The notes under the pieces: model-generated
Databases searched by the model: none
Told to the model about the DNA's origin: nothing
The model's input: the letters and a program-made list of their open reading frames with translations, nothing else
Origin: Purshia tridentata
Taxonomy: Eukaryota > Streptophyta > Magnoliopsida > Rosales > Rosaceae
Direction: 5' to 3'
Length of the DNA stretch: 64,000 nucleotides
Assembly (NCBI GenBank): GCA_003254885.1
Contig: QANT01001066.1
Location: forward strand, 1-64,000
Position numbers and translations under genes: made by a program
In this document: positions 1 to 16,118 of the stretch, one piece after another
How the letters are laid out: the number at the start of each line of letters is the position of its first letter
Numbering within the stretch: position 1 is the stretch's first letter

Positions 1-749
1 ACACTGGAATAGTAATTCATAAAACCATTACATTACAGAATAATCAGGAATGAAATACAATTCACATTCCCATTATAACATTCCGGTCAAACAAACGAGG
101 CCTTAGATTCATCCCCACAAAATGGTAACTTGGAAAATTCAATTTTGAACAAGCGCATCTTCCCACTCCACTTGAGTTGCATGTTGGAAAGAAAAATTTT
201 GTTTGAAGAAAGATGCATTAATTCTTTAAAGAATTGTAAGTGTCTGACCAAAAATAAAAAATAAAAGAATTATATAAGTGTGGCAGCCTTGCGCAACAAT
301 TATTGATGAAGATACCCTTGAAATTCAAATTATTGATGAAGAACAATATCAGTCAATACTATATTTTATGTTTGGCTGCCAAGCGCATGAGCATTCTTCT
401 AGTCTTGATATGGTGCATTTGTTTTGTGTTACAATTGTTGATAACATTTGACAAAGATCAGTCTTGTTCTGGCTTTGGGCCTGCTAAAGTTTGAGTACCC
501 ACTCATGCTTACTCAAAAATTCAATTAGCACTAGAATAGTATGTAATTAGTTCTTTCTACTGAAAAAATTAAAAATGTTGCTTCACAAGTATCTAGATGT
601 AAATAATATTCGAATATGGCTATGGTTGCTTAGATTCATCTCCACGAGGACCACGACACTCTATATCTTTTGGGCCTTGGAGTAAAGCCTAAATGAAATT
701 TTGGCCCAACTAAAATTCTCACATCATCCTCTTAAGCATTTGGGCAATA

Positions 750-2425
<1,676 letters not shown>

Positions 2426-2737
2426 TATTACTAGCTAAAGCTTAAACGTGTGCTTAAGATTATCATTTCTTTTTATCTAGACTTTGATGTTTTGGGATCA
2501 TTTACTTTCTCAATTAAGTTTTTATCCCGGATTTGTGGGTTCATTTTGTGGTAGAAATTTTGTTTGGTTATATTTTTTATGCTCAAGTACACATTTTACA
2601 GATATCCTTCAGAGTTGCAGCCCATTTTAATGTTGCTGTATTTTATTGATTTCTCTTCTCCAACCCACAAGCTTGAACCATATGGATGCCATTAATCATC
2701 TTTAAAACTATTCATCCCACCTAATATTAAATAATGA
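2426..2737. other. 3' region of RPL8 copy 1 up to the DG1 remnant
   Basis: AT-rich 3' UTR and spacer. It matches the region after copy 2 (5601-5875) closely, through the shared stretch ending CTATTCATCCCAC. The match then stops abruptly at about 2722 and DG1-derived sequence begins. This marks a deletion junction. Confidence 0.5.
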
Positions 2738-3175
2738 TACCTTTCCGGCTTTCCAGCTTTGCAAGCATCCAGTATAATCCGAAGATGTTGTTTAGCATTG
2801 AAGTGATAGCCATGGTGTAGCATTTTTTGTACACATACTCCAAATCATCCCACCTCTTTTCTGTGTTGTATGTGTCTAACAAAGTGTTGAACGTGTAGAT
2901 ATCTAGTATTTACCCGAACATTAAAATCAGATTTGCTGCTGAGATTATTCCCATCTTCTAACATCTTTGGGAACAGTTTTTTCACTTCTTCAAACCTCCC
3001 ATGGTCCAAGCTTTCAGCATTATGTTGCAAGTAACAAGATTTTGGGGAGCAAAAGTTCTTCATTTGGCTGAAAACATATACCCCATTTTCAATGCTTCCA
3101 GATTCCAAACAAGGCTTGAAATAAACCAGTATAAGTCACTACTAGAGATTTATTTGCAATCTTACAAATCAAAAT
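2738..3175 (-). pseudogene. Truncated, frameshifted remnant of DG1 exon 8
   Basis: On the minus strand this block closely matches exon 8 of the intact DG1-like PPR gene (6783-7214). Shared peptides include ESGSIENGVYVFSQMKNFCS and DHGRFEE. Small indels break the frame: an extra T near 2909 turns GGTATTACCCG into AGTATTTACCCG, and an altered G/T run near 3044 disrupts the frame again. DG1 exon 9 and the flanking intron are missing, and there is no start codon. It is a non-coding relic left by tandem duplication of the RPL8-DG1 segment. The longest open stretch (2845-3108) is only a by-product of the old reading frame. Confidence 0.85.
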
Positions 3176-3188
3176 AACTTAAACCAAT

Positions 3189-3667
3189 TGTGCCAAAGCA
3201 GTTACTAAAACAAAGTCACTACAGGAAGGTACCTATGTAAGAACAAGTAAAAAAAATGTGTTTATTAGGACACCAACCTTAGGATCATGATTGCCATGTC
3301 TGAATTCTTAGAGAAATCCAGGATAATATCTTCGGCCATCTTCTTAGCTTTCCCATATGGATTAATTGGGACCTGAATTCATGCAATGATGTGAATTTAT
3401 AGCGAGAACATCAAAGTCAACAACCAATGTGCCAAAGCAGTTACTAAAACAAAGTCACTACAAGAAGGTACCTATGTAAGAACAAGTAAAAAAAATGTGT
3501 TTATTAGGACACCAACCTTAGGATCATGACTGCCATGTCTGAATTCTTAGAGAAATCCAGGATAATATCTTCGGCCATCTTCTTAGCTTTCCCATATGGA
3601 TTAATTGGGACCTGAATTCATGCAATGAATTGAATTTATAGCGAGAACATCAAAGTCAACAACCATA
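3189..3667. repeat. 239 bp tandem direct duplication
   Basis: The stretch from TGTGCCAAAGCAGTTAC near 3189 recurs 239 bases later, near 3428, with only a few mismatches (CACTACAGGAAGG versus CACTACAAGAAGG, and GATCATGATTGCC versus GATCATGACTGCC). Each unit holds one copy of the MUR4-type exon together with flanking intron sequence. The few differences point to a fairly recent event. Confidence 0.85.
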
Positions 3668-3812
3668 CAAGTTTCTTTCTAGGAATCCAAAACCCAGGTT
3701 TAGTACTCCCACCTGTTGAGTTTCTTCAGTAATAGGCATCTTTACAGGTTCCCCATATGTTGCACACGTACTAGATTATATCAATGTCTTCACACCATGT
3801 GCAGCCATTGAC
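3278..3812 (-). pseudogene. Remnant of a UDP-arabinose 4-epimerase (MUR4-type) gene with a duplicated exon
   Basis: Read on the minus strand, 3812-3713 encodes MAAHGVKTLI*SSTCATYGE and on to EETQQ, followed by a GT donor. This is the plant UXE/MUR4 exon with a TAA where the family has tyrosine (LIYSSTCATYG). The next exon, 3611-3517, encodes [20 protein letters not shown] then SKNSDMA..MILR and includes the epimerase YxxxK active-site motif. It occurs a second time at 3372-3278. All other exons are absent, and the 5' side is cut where RPL8-promoter-like sequence resumes at 3813. The living enzyme makes UDP-arabinopyranose from UDP-xylose in the Golgi; this fragment cannot. Confidence 0.85.
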
Positions 3813-3889
3813 TCTCTATATCTTTTGGGCCTTGGAGTAAAGCCTAATTGGCTTTTTTGCTCAATTTAAATCCTCACGTCATCCTCTTA

Positions 3890-5600
<1,711 letters not shown>

Positions 5601-6245
5601 TATTACTAGCTAAAGCTTAAACGTGTGCTTAAGATTATCATTTCTTTTTATCTTGACTTGATGTTTTGGGATCATCTACTTTCTCAATTAAGTTTTTATC
5701 CATGACTAGCGGGTTCATTTTGTGGTAGAAATTTTTTTTGGTTATATTGTTTTATGCTCAGAGTTGCAACCCATTTTAATGTTTGCTGTATTTTATTGAT
5801 ATCTCGTCTCCCAACTGAGAAGCTTGAACCATATGGATGCCATTAATCATCTTTAAAACTATTCATCCCACTTAGCATAAACATATTAACAATTTGGTTC
5901 TTTTGTCACAAATAACTTTTCACAAGGGAGACCCTCGTCCCGTTCTGTGCAACCTGCTGGTGTGATGCTCATGTGGCGTGGGCACAATTTTTGTCTTTAA
6001 CATTTTATTATTTTTCCTAAAAAATAATAATAATAATTTATTGGCCCAAGACGAGGAGGGCCATGAACAAAATCAGCGTCTTTGGCAGAGTTGAAATACG
6101 TTCATCACAAGGCTTGATCATATTCTACATGGAAAGCTAGATGCAAATGAACACTCTTTATTTTCTAGATTGGCCACTTGGATTGTTTGGAAGTTAAGAA
6201 ACGTTTTTATTAGTAAAGAAATTACTTTAAATAGGAATATATTCA
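5601..6245. other. Convergent 3' spacer between RPL8 copy 2 and DG1
   Basis: 3' UTR and spacer between two convergent genes. The first ~275 bases match the region after RPL8 copy 1; the rest has no counterpart there, so it was lost from the first copy. No coding potential is seen. Confidence 0.5.
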
Positions 6246-9200
6246 TCAAGAATTCAAAGCTAATTCAGTTTGAATTGTACATACAGTTTCGCTCGGTTTA
6301 ATGCCAGCTCCCATTAAACGGGTTCTATCAAGTTCTCGACAAGATGCCAAAAGATTTTGCAATACAGGGTTCGGCCTATCAGTTTTGGCAACTAGAATGC
6401 TAACCTCACAAACTAAACGTACAAGAATGTCTTTCTGAAACCTTTCTGCATTTTCCTTGAACAAATTCAACCACGCCATCTTCGAGAATGCCTGCAGCTC
6501 ACCAAGATTTGGATTGGTAATACAGGAGAAAGCAGCTGCGTAGTCATCTTTTTCCAGCTTAGTGCAAAACCATTCCTTGATGAGAGGAGTGGGTGGAATC
6601 CGGTCTGCCTCAGTCAAGTGCTTCAAGGTTATGTCCAGTAGCTCACCCTGAAAACCATGCATGGACTCCACCAGTGAATAAAACATAAACTATATTATGC
6701 AAACCATTTTACTTCCTACCCATTTCCAAGCAAGTCCTGACCATAACCCAAGAGATGAAACAAAAATATCAAATAACGATACCTTTCCAGCTTTGCAAGC
6801 ATCCAATATCATCCGAAGATGTCGTTTAGCATTGAAGTGATAGCCATGGTGTAGCATCTTTTTGTACACATACTCCAAATCATCCCACCTCTTTTCTGTG
6901 TTGCATGTGTCTAACAAAGTGTTGAACGTGTAGATATCTGGTATTACCCGAACCTTAAAATCAGATTTACTGCTGAAGTTATTCCCATCTTCTATCATCT
7001 TCTGGAACAGTTTTTTCGCTTCTTCAAACCTCCCATGGTCCAAGTAAGCTTTCAGCATTATGTTGCAAGTAACAAGATTTGGAGAGCAAAAGTTCTTCAT
7101 TTGGCTGAAAACATATACCCCATTTTCAATGCTTCCAGATTCCAAACAAGCTTGAATTAAACCAGTGTAAGTCACTACTAGAGGTTTATTTGCAACCTTA
7201 CATATCTTCTCAATCTGTAAATAGAAATAATGACACAATGTGATCCAACTGTTAATTATATAAAAAAAAGTGAGAACATGTTATGTGACCTTTTATGTAG
7301 GTTATAGTTTAGCCAAATCTGATTAATGTAACCACCTACACACTAAATATTAAGATTACAGGCCACAAGAGAATACTGAGAGTGATAAATTTATGGCCAT
7401 TCCATTTGCGATTTGATATATCAACATGACAAGGTAAAGTCATGTTGCCGAGTGTTGTTAATAGGACCCCAAACTAAAACTATTATGATTGGCAAGATCT
7501 GACTTTGCCGAGTGTTGCAAAATCTTTTTTGGAATCTAATAGGTAAAATGCATGCTGAAGTGCCAAGCAAAAAAAAAAAAAAAAAGCAAAAAAGTTGAAA
7601 ACGATAAATACATAACATGGGTTTCACTGATATCACTGAAACAGACTAAGCATGAATCACCTGCATTAGTGCTTCTTGACACCTTCCAGCACTACAAAGA
7701 CATCGAGCAAAGTCATAATATAGAGCTGCAGAACCTACTATTCCTCGTCTTTCCATGTTCTGAACAGCCAATATAGCCTCGTCTATTTTACCTTCTTTCC
7801 AAAGAGTCTTCAAAATAACTGTATGTATAAAGAACCACCAATATTATCAATCCACATTAAAGTACCAGGTGAACAGTATTCCAGTAAAATACCTCTGTAA
7901 GTCAGAGCATTCGGTATAGAGGATTTCTGCACTTTCTTGAAAAAATCGTGAACCAAATTGTACTTGCCACATGCAAACATCACCTGATTCAGCAAAAAAA
8001 ATTTCAGGTATCTAAATTTCAAAATAGATATTTAGGGTAATCTAGCAGCCTGTACCAGCTTCATAAATCCTATAAAATAACCACATGAACTTCATGAAAT
8101 TCTTTGTCCAGCTGAAGTGTCAGTTCAGTGAGTCATGGTCCTAATGGATGATCCTAGCTTCGCCCAAAAAGTTGCAGATAAGAAACCCAATAATGAGATA
8201 AGATGTTAGATGGGTAGATGACCTTATTATAATTAAAATAATTGAAGGGCTATTACTTAAATTTATTTTATGTTTAATAAGTGTATATCCTATTTCCTTA
8301 AAAGCTGAAAATGAAACAGAATATCTGCAGACAATACCAAAAAACCAGCATAGACATGAAACCACTAGCTCATTTCATAACTTAATCTATTTTTGGACTC
8401 AAACCATTTGTCCAATTGAATGGTTTCAGCCACAGGCTGTAAGGTGGATAGAAGTGGGCGGGTTTAAATCTAGAGAATGCCTTCTTTATGACAATTTTTA
8501 GTGACTCAACATCTATAGCATGATTTCATAGGTCTGGCTCCTCTCCATTTTCATTGGAAATGAAGAGGGCTTGCCACAAACATAGAGTATCCAATCAATT
8601 TTATACCAAATTTAGATTGAAACATTTTATGTTAGCAGAGAAATTTTTTAAGCAACCTAGAAGACCAAATGAATAACCAATATAAAAACTCACATAGATA
8701 ATTTTCACGACAAAAGAAAATACTTGAGAACTACTTAATAGAGTTTGAGGAGTTAATATATCAGTTAAAAACTTAAAATACAATGGACCACAAGAAAGAA
8801 ACTAGAGGCAACTATTACCTCCATCACAAGTCCATATGTTGTAGTAGCAGGCTGTAGGCCTCGTTGCTTTAACTGCTGTAAAACCCAAAATGCTCCTTCC
8901 CATTGCTTCCGCTGAACACAAGCATTTAATACCTGCATAAAAATATAACATATTACACCAGTGTATATCAAATCTAAGATGCCCATGAAAATATATAGAA
9001 CTCCATCTTCTTTTACATCAAGTACACATCTCTTAGAAAAATTTAAATCACTCAGTGGAGTAAGAGCCTCTACTGTTACTATTAGCAATTGAAAGTTAAT
9101 TATTATTCATTTCATCAAAAACAGACATCCTTTTTATCTTAATAGATTTCATACTATTTATGATTCATTACAGGAGAAAATATGAATAATGCGCAAACCT

Positions 9201-11786
9201 CTATAACTCTGTACTTTTAAAAAACTCAAGGGAACATTTTAAGGGTCCAACTAAGTGTAGCACACTGGTTAACATAAGTGTCATAATCATAAATGTTCAA
9301 CACAGGATATTTTTCTATAGAAGCATTCTACAAATGAAACTAGAAAAAGCTTGAAAGAGAGTCTTGAGATTTGAATATGCGTCAGACAACTAACACTCAC
9401 TCAGGTGGGTCTTGAAATAACAAAGAGATGTAGTTAGAGATCATAAATTATCACCAAGTACTACTTACCGCATTGTAGACAACAATATCTGGTTCCAACC
9501 GAGGGTCCCACTTCCCAAGCGCCCCTGTTTTGAACTTCTTCTTGGGAGGAGACCGCATGGTATCGACTAAATCAAAAAGCTCCTTCATATGACCCGCTTG
9601 TCCAAGAGTTACAGCAATAGAATGATAAGCTACTAAGTCAGGATAAGAGGACATTTGTTGCTGGAGAGAAAAGAAAAAGAAAATATAATACTGGTTGGTC
9701 AAAGTATTACTTCTTCCTTTTAACTGAAAGTGTCTTCCATGAGCAAGAAGCATATGGTAAATAATAACAATCTATTTGAATTACCAGCATCGCACGAAAC
9801 ACATTAAGTGCCTCCACAGGTCTCCTTGCCTTTCCAAGTACATCAAGTGCAGTTGTGTATATGTATCTGAATTTTAAAGAGGAAACACTTCAAACTGCTC
9901 TCACAAATGATGATTAATGACAACATTCTTATCATGCCATAAAAAAGAGAGTAGGAACGAGCACCAGTTATTCATTCCAAAAGAACCATTTTCAAGAAAT
10001 TACAATCTCAAGCAGCATACTGTATAAATAAATGAAATTATTATTTTTTAATTCCAAAAATAAGGTAAATTATTTATGCAAATACCATCCTCTTACAAGT
10101 CTTGAATATGAAACACAAAAATTGGAAAGGATGGTCATTTCTGTTTCATAGGGAAATATTGAATTGCCCCTAGGAGCATGCCAATCATACATTGCAACAA
10201 TTGGAAAAGAATAGCTACTAATGATAGATGATTTGTACAAGATATTACAAATAATATTGGTGATATCTAAAATTCACTCCTTAAAGTTCCATCATCTGAC
10301 TGTGACATTATTTTTTATGAAACTCTGTTGTATCTTTAAACTGCCAGCCCATTAAATGACACAAAACAGTGAAACTAAATGAAATGTTTTAAGAGACTTT
10401 AAAGTTACACGAAAAATGTTAATACTTTAATAAGCAGGAGTGCATGCCAAACTTTATATTTAAGTCTCAAATCTTCTCATAGGTAAAAATACCTGAGCTT
10501 GTGGGATTTGAAGCGCTCACGCATTTGAAGCCACTCAATGACTTGTAACACCCGTCTCCAGTTTCCTAGTTTTCCCAATATCTGGATAACTCTCAATATT
10601 GAGTGATCAGTGAATCTGATTTGTGCACTTCGCATCATCTTTGAAAACATCCACTCAGGCATGTCAATGTCTGCACCATTCAGCCTGTTAAAATAAATTC
10701 CTTTAACGTTAATGGTATAATGAGAAATCTATATAATACTAGAAGAGAAAAATTACAGGGCACATACCACTTTGCTAGCTTCTGGATTCTCGCCTCCATT
10801 TCCATTTGTGAAACTCGTGGCTTGTCCATAATTTCACCGAATTCATCAAAATTCTTAAATGCAGCTCTTTCCACCACCAAACTTTTGTCATAAACTCTTT
10901 TAGGAAAATCTCTACCGCCTTTAGTTAATTGTCCACTTCTAGGAGCAAAACCTCTATCAGTGACTTTCTCAGCATTGATGTGGTTCCTCTCAAGTCCATA
11001 TTCCCTTCTAACACTGATTTTCCTTCTCTCAAAGGCTTTATCCATGGACTTGTTATCCCTTGGCCCTTCTTTTGCATTTCGTGCCATTTCACTTTTATCC
11101 TTTAACTCCAATTCTCGTTCTTGCCTACCGCTATATTTTGACCATCTCCCATCTCTTGTATCTCCCATTGTCCTCTTATTTTCCTTTTCATACTTGTTGC
11201 TCCGTGTGCTATCATATTCATCCTTAAACCGTCTAAACCTTTTGCTACGTTCCATAATTCCATTTGTATTTCCAACTGACTCATAACGTTTTGCAAATTT
11301 TGAAGCCTTCTTTTGATCCAAATTCTCCTCAGACTTCCCCAATTTCTCACGTTCTTCATTCTCCTCAAACAACTGTGTCCTGGAAACACCTTTATTCCTC
11401 AAATTATGCTTTGGATTCTCCTTTTTTGATCTGAGCTTCTTATCTTCATCACTTCTAAGTTTAGCAGACCCCATAGCCTTCAAGTACAGATCAAACGATG
11501 GCTTAAATTCAAATTCTTTCTCTAGAATTTCACCACTGACCGACCGCTTATCAGAGCCTTCCTTCGACAAAGCACTAATAACTGCTCCACGATTCAGTAA
11601 TTTAATACAGACACCCCGATTCTTCTTAACATTCTTCTCATAGAAGCCAATACCGAAAATGGGTCTCCGAGAAATCAAAAACCCAGATAAAGGACATCGT
11701 TTTGGGCTACAATTCGTAGCAAAAATCTCATTTCTCTGAAAATTAGAAACACCAAGTTGTGCATTTGTCAAAGTCATCCCCGCCAT
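6246..11786 (-). CDS. DG1: Plastid pentatricopeptide repeat protein, DG1-like
   Basis: P-class PPR protein most like Arabidopsis DELAYED GREENING 1, which acts in early chloroplast development and plastid gene expression. Nine exons are read on the minus strand: 11786-10768, 10684-10493, 9866-9785, 9660-9469, 8932-8819, 7983-7893, 7818-7661, 7214-6783 and 6647-6246. They sum to 2682 nt (893 aa) with frame kept at every GT-AG junction. The N-terminal ~330 aa are serine/basic-rich (transit peptide, then a long Lys/Arg/Glu linker). After these come PEWMFSKMMRSAQI and PPR units such as PDLVAYHSIAVTLGQAG and PLVVTYTGLIQACLESG. The start is the ATG at 11786; the frame is open a few codons further upstream but has no ATG there. 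It is somewhat longer than I recall for Arabidopsis DG1. Family assignment is firm; orthology is likely. Confidence 0.85.
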
Positions 11787-12783
11787 TTTCAATTCATCCA
11801 ACAAATTTCACTTCAAACTTTCTTAGGCCATGCTGAGCTACGGAGTGAATCAACTACAAAAATACTTAGAAGAAAAAGAAGACAACCTATACAGCAAGTG
11901 AACTACGAACTTCACGTTTAAAGCGAGACAAGCTAATAGCTATACAACCAATAGAAAGCAGACATACAACCACTTACTATACTCTCCGCAAAACCAGAGG
12001 ACCTAAATTAGCTGAGCTGAAGGAGATAAAGATGACAGATACCAGAGGCCAAAAATAAAAAAGATGACAGATACCACTGCAAGTGTACTTTGATTACGCT
12101 GTAAACGAAGCCTTGAACCTGAGTACCGTTCAAGATATTTCGTAAAAATTTTCAGAAAAATTACTAATTTACTACAGATTAAAATGGGCTATGTCGTCCT
12201 TTGGTCAAAAAAAAAAAAAAGGGGCTATGTCGTCCTTATATGGGCCGTAAAAAATAGTGCACGGGCCCGTTCCTTGGGCCTCAAAAGGAATATTGAATTA
12301 CAAAAGTCAAAACACTTAATCCCCAGTACGGCCGGACCCCAACAACTCGGATGTGGGGCCCCGGCACAGAACACGACCGTTGCATGCCCATTGCCTACCC
12401 TCGTACTTAGAGACATTCAAATTTCAAAAATTCAAAGTTGGGGCAATAAAGAAAAGCTGCCACTTTTGTAGCAAATCTCTCAGCTCATCTTGGAATCGGA
12501 GCTGGAAGCTTTCACTAGAATCACTACTATTACGAGCTAGCTCCATTTCAAGCTTCACAGTTCAAACCTTTCATTTTGGTCCCAAATATTTGAACTTTCC
12601 TACTCCATTTATTGCACAACACTCTCTCATCTTAAGCTCACTCTCAGTTCCAGAAGGTTTTTCAGTATTATTTAAGGTTGATTTTTGAACACCTCAGCTT
12701 CTGGTGGAGTTTAGGACTTAACCCATGTTTCAGTTCAGTGCCAATTATTAGGAAAATTTGTATAAACACTTTGGTTATCCACA
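11787..12783. promoter_or_regulatory. Divergent promoter region between DG1 and the CHUP1-like gene
   Basis: About 1 kb lies between two start codons pointing away from each other. It contains an A13 run at about 12209-12221, a nearby repeat of GGGCTATGTCGTCCTT (about 12184 and 12224), and a cluster of GGGCC/GGCCC words (CGGGCCCG near 12260, TTGGGCCTC near 12275, GGGGCCCC near 12356). The cluster is consistent with a shared TATA-poor promoter. No other gene is visible. Confidence 0.45.
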
Positions 12784-15700
12784 ATGAGAGAAGAGAACCC
12801 ATCAGAAAACAGAGCAAGAACAACCAAGTTTTCTGACCAAAATCAGATACCAAAGTGTCAGAATGTGAAGGGGAACAGCAACTCTTCAAAATTGAGGTCT
12901 GCTTCTTCATGGGGTTCTCATATTGTTAAAGGGTTTGCTGGAGACAAGAAGAACAAGGTGCAGCAGCAGAACACAGTCACAACCAAGAAGCAGCCGCTAA
13001 TGGGCGCTGACATGGTGAACCAGAAGAACACATTTGTGCCTTCTCATTCACGCGTCAAGCGGTCTCTCATTGGCGACTTGTCATGCTCGGTGAATGCTAA
13101 TCAAGTTCATCCTCAAGTGTATCAGACCCACCGGAGACAGTCATCCCGCGACTTGTTTATTGAGCTTGATCATTTGAGAAACTTACTTCAAGAATCTAAG
13201 GAGAGAGAGTTCCAGTTACAAGCTGAGTTATCGGAATGCAAGCGAAACCCGAGAGTTTTGGACCTTGAGAGTGAGCTTGAGATGAAAAGGAGTGAACTTG
13301 ATGGTCTAGCTCGAAAAGTTGAGTTGCTAGAAGAAGAGAAAAATAGTCTGCCTGAGCAAGTATCAGCATTAACATCGATTTCAGAGAAGAACGAAGAGAC
13401 TCTGAAAAAAGAAGACCACGAAAGTTCAGTTTCATCGGCATCGGGAAGAGTGGAAATGGAAGTTGTAGAGTTGAGGCGCCTGAACAAGGAACTACAGCTT
13501 CAGAAGAGAAATCTTGCTTGCAAGCTTTCTTCTGTGACATCCCAGTTGGCTTCTCTAGCAAACGCTTCTGAGGTACTACTTTTAAGTTCATTGATTTTTA
13601 TTTTTCTCTGCAACCAAACACATTGATTGATTTAGTTTCCAATGGTTTACTGGATTATTAGTTGTCCTGGTTTGCTTTGTTTCCTTACTGCAATTTGTAT
13701 TGGTTATAATCAGAGTGACATTGTAGAGAAGATCAAAGCTGAGGCATCTTTGCTAAGACATACAAATGAAGACTTGTGTAAACAAGTTGAAGGTTTACAG
13801 ATCAGCAGGTTGAATGAGGTTGAGGAGCTAGCCTACCTGAGGTGGGTAAATTCATGTTTACGAATTGAGTTGCAGAACTCATGCTCCACAGTGAATGCTG
13901 ATAAATCACTAAGCCCCCACTCAATCGAGAGGAGTTGTGAATCTGCTGGAGTATTGTCATGTAAAAGCAACGAGTACTTAGAATACAAAAGTGTAAAGAG
14001 ATTGAATCTAATAAAGAAGCTAAAAAAGTGGCCTATTACTGATGAGGATTTGCCTAACTTAGAATACCCAGGTGGTCTCTTGGATAAAAGTTGGGTTGAT
14101 TCAGATGAAGGAAGAAGTCCTAGAAGAAGACACTCAATAAGTGGATCCAAGTACAGTGCAGAAGAGTTGGTGCAGATTAATAAGAGAAGGCAATCTGATG
14201 GTTTTATGTGTGCCCAAGATATGGAGAAGGATACAGAGCCAGTAGCTTCTCAAAAATATGATTTGGGTATGCTTCACAGGTCACAATTTTTTGAAAATTG
14301 CCATGAAATTAATAAAATTCCAGCTTCCTTAGATGTTGAGAAAAGGGCCTTGCGTATTCCAAATCCACCTCCGAGGCCTTCATGTTCCATTTTCAGTGGA
14401 AGCAAAGTTGCTGCTTCGGCCCAAGTTCCACCACCACCGCCTCCACCGCCCCCACCGCCTCCTCCCAAGTTTGCGGTGAGGACTAGTACCACAGGAATAG
14501 TACAACGAGCCCCACAGGTAGTTGAGTTTTATCATTCACTCATGAAGAGAGATTCTAGGAAAGACTCTTCAAATGGAGGAACTTGTGATGCCCCAGATGT
14601 TGCAAATGTTCGTAGTAACATGATTGGAGAAATTGAGAACCGCTCTTCACATTTGCTTGCTGTAAGTACTGGCTTGCCATGTTGACTGTTGTATTGTCTG
14701 TTTGAAGTTCATTTTCTACTGAGCTATAATTTTCCTTTGGTAAAAATTTGCTACTTCCAAGCTCTTTTTTGGCGATTAAACTTTGTCAAACTGCTGTTCT
14801 TTAGCATGTGGGATTGGTGGTGCTATAAAAAAAGCATATATTTCTTCTCTCATGTCTCAGTAATGAGATAGAGTAGGACAGAAGTTCGTCTTTTGATGTC
14901 AATCTCTGGGAACTAGTGCAAATCCTTATTGACTGTAATCATCATTTCTTGTGCAGATAAAGGCAGATGTTGAGACCCAAGGAGAATTTGTGAACTCCTT
15001 GATAAGAGAGGTGAACAATGCAGTTTATCAGAACATTGAAGATGTAGTGGCATTTGTGAAGTGGCTCGACGACGAACTTTGCTTTCTTGTAAGTCTGATC
15101 TCGGTCATGACCATCAAAACCATTTCAAAAGGCATTAGGCATAGTTAGCCTATCAATAAAGCAGAGATATATTTCATTGATAAAGGAACTTGATAGCAGG
15201 AAGATCTGCATGCTTTTCAATATTTCTACATGTCTGATCTGCTTATTCCTTATTATGATGCTTGAATCCTGTTGAAGGTGGATGAGAGGGCAGTCCTAAA
15301 GCACTTTGATTGGCCAGAAAAGAAAGCTGACACACTGCGAGAAGCAGCATTCGGCCATAGAGATCTCAAGAAATTGGAGTCCGAAGTATCTTCTTACAAG
15401 GATGATCTCCGACTGCCTTGTGATATTGCACTGAAGAAAATGGTTGCCTTGTCTGAGAAGTAAGGACCATAATTGGTGCTTTTCCTAGCAATTAATCTGT
15501 GGTAGCTAAAAAAATATGTGGCCAAAAAAAAAAATCTGTGGTAGCTACAAACTTATAAGTGTTTGCTTACTCTCTTACAGGATGGAGCGTACAGTTTATA
15601 ACCTTCTCCGGACAAGGGAGTCCTTGATGCGTAATTGCAAGGAATTCCGAATACCCACAGATTGGATGCTTGACAATGGAATTTTAAGCAAGGTATACTT

Positions 15701-16118
15701 TGTTATTGTCTGTAAATGAATACTGAAAGACTTTTCATCATATATATATATATATATATAATTATATGCCAATCTTGCAGATAAAGTTTGGCTCAGTCAA
15801 GTTGGCAAAGATGTACTTGAAGAGGGTGGCTATGGAACTTCAGTCAAGGGCAGCTGTGGAGAAAGATCCTGCAATGGACTACATGCTACTTCAGGGAGTG
15901 AGATTTGCTTTCAGAATTCATCAGGTTTGTGGCACAAGAACAATAAGTGTTTGTGCCTTCACATATGTCTACTGGCAGATGCTGGGTTTCTTTTGAATGT
16001 GCAGAAGATTGAGACATGTATTTTGCTTGATATGCAGTTTGCAGGAGGATTTGATGCAGACACAATGCATGCCTTTGAGGAACTTCGCTACCTAGCCCAT
16101 CTTCTTAACAAAAAGTAA
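12784..16118 (+). CDS. CHUP1/IPGA1-family coiled-coil protein
   Basis: Member of the plant CHUP1-like family, which links chloroplasts or microtubules to actin and cell-growth control. Seven exons (12784-13572, 13714-14661, 14957-15088, 15278-15459, 15581-15692, 15781-15924, 16038-16118) encode 795 aa. The N-terminus is basic and serine-rich. A long coiled coil follows at about residues 115-310 (LFIELDHLRNLLQESKEREF onward). The KKLKKWPITDEDLPNLEYPG motif comes next, then a run of 13 prolines at 502-514, and the conserved C-terminal CHUP1 domain from about 520 (VVEFYHSLMKRD to FDADTMHAFEELRYLAHLLNK). It lacks the hydrophobic N-terminal envelope anchor known from CHUP1 itself, so an IPGA1-type, microtubule-associated role is more likely. 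All junctions are GT-AG. Confidence 0.85.

Noticed and set aside
14274-14492. Glycine-run frame on the minus strand at the polyproline tract
   Set aside because: Reverse complement of the CCA/CCG proline codons in the CHUP1-like gene.
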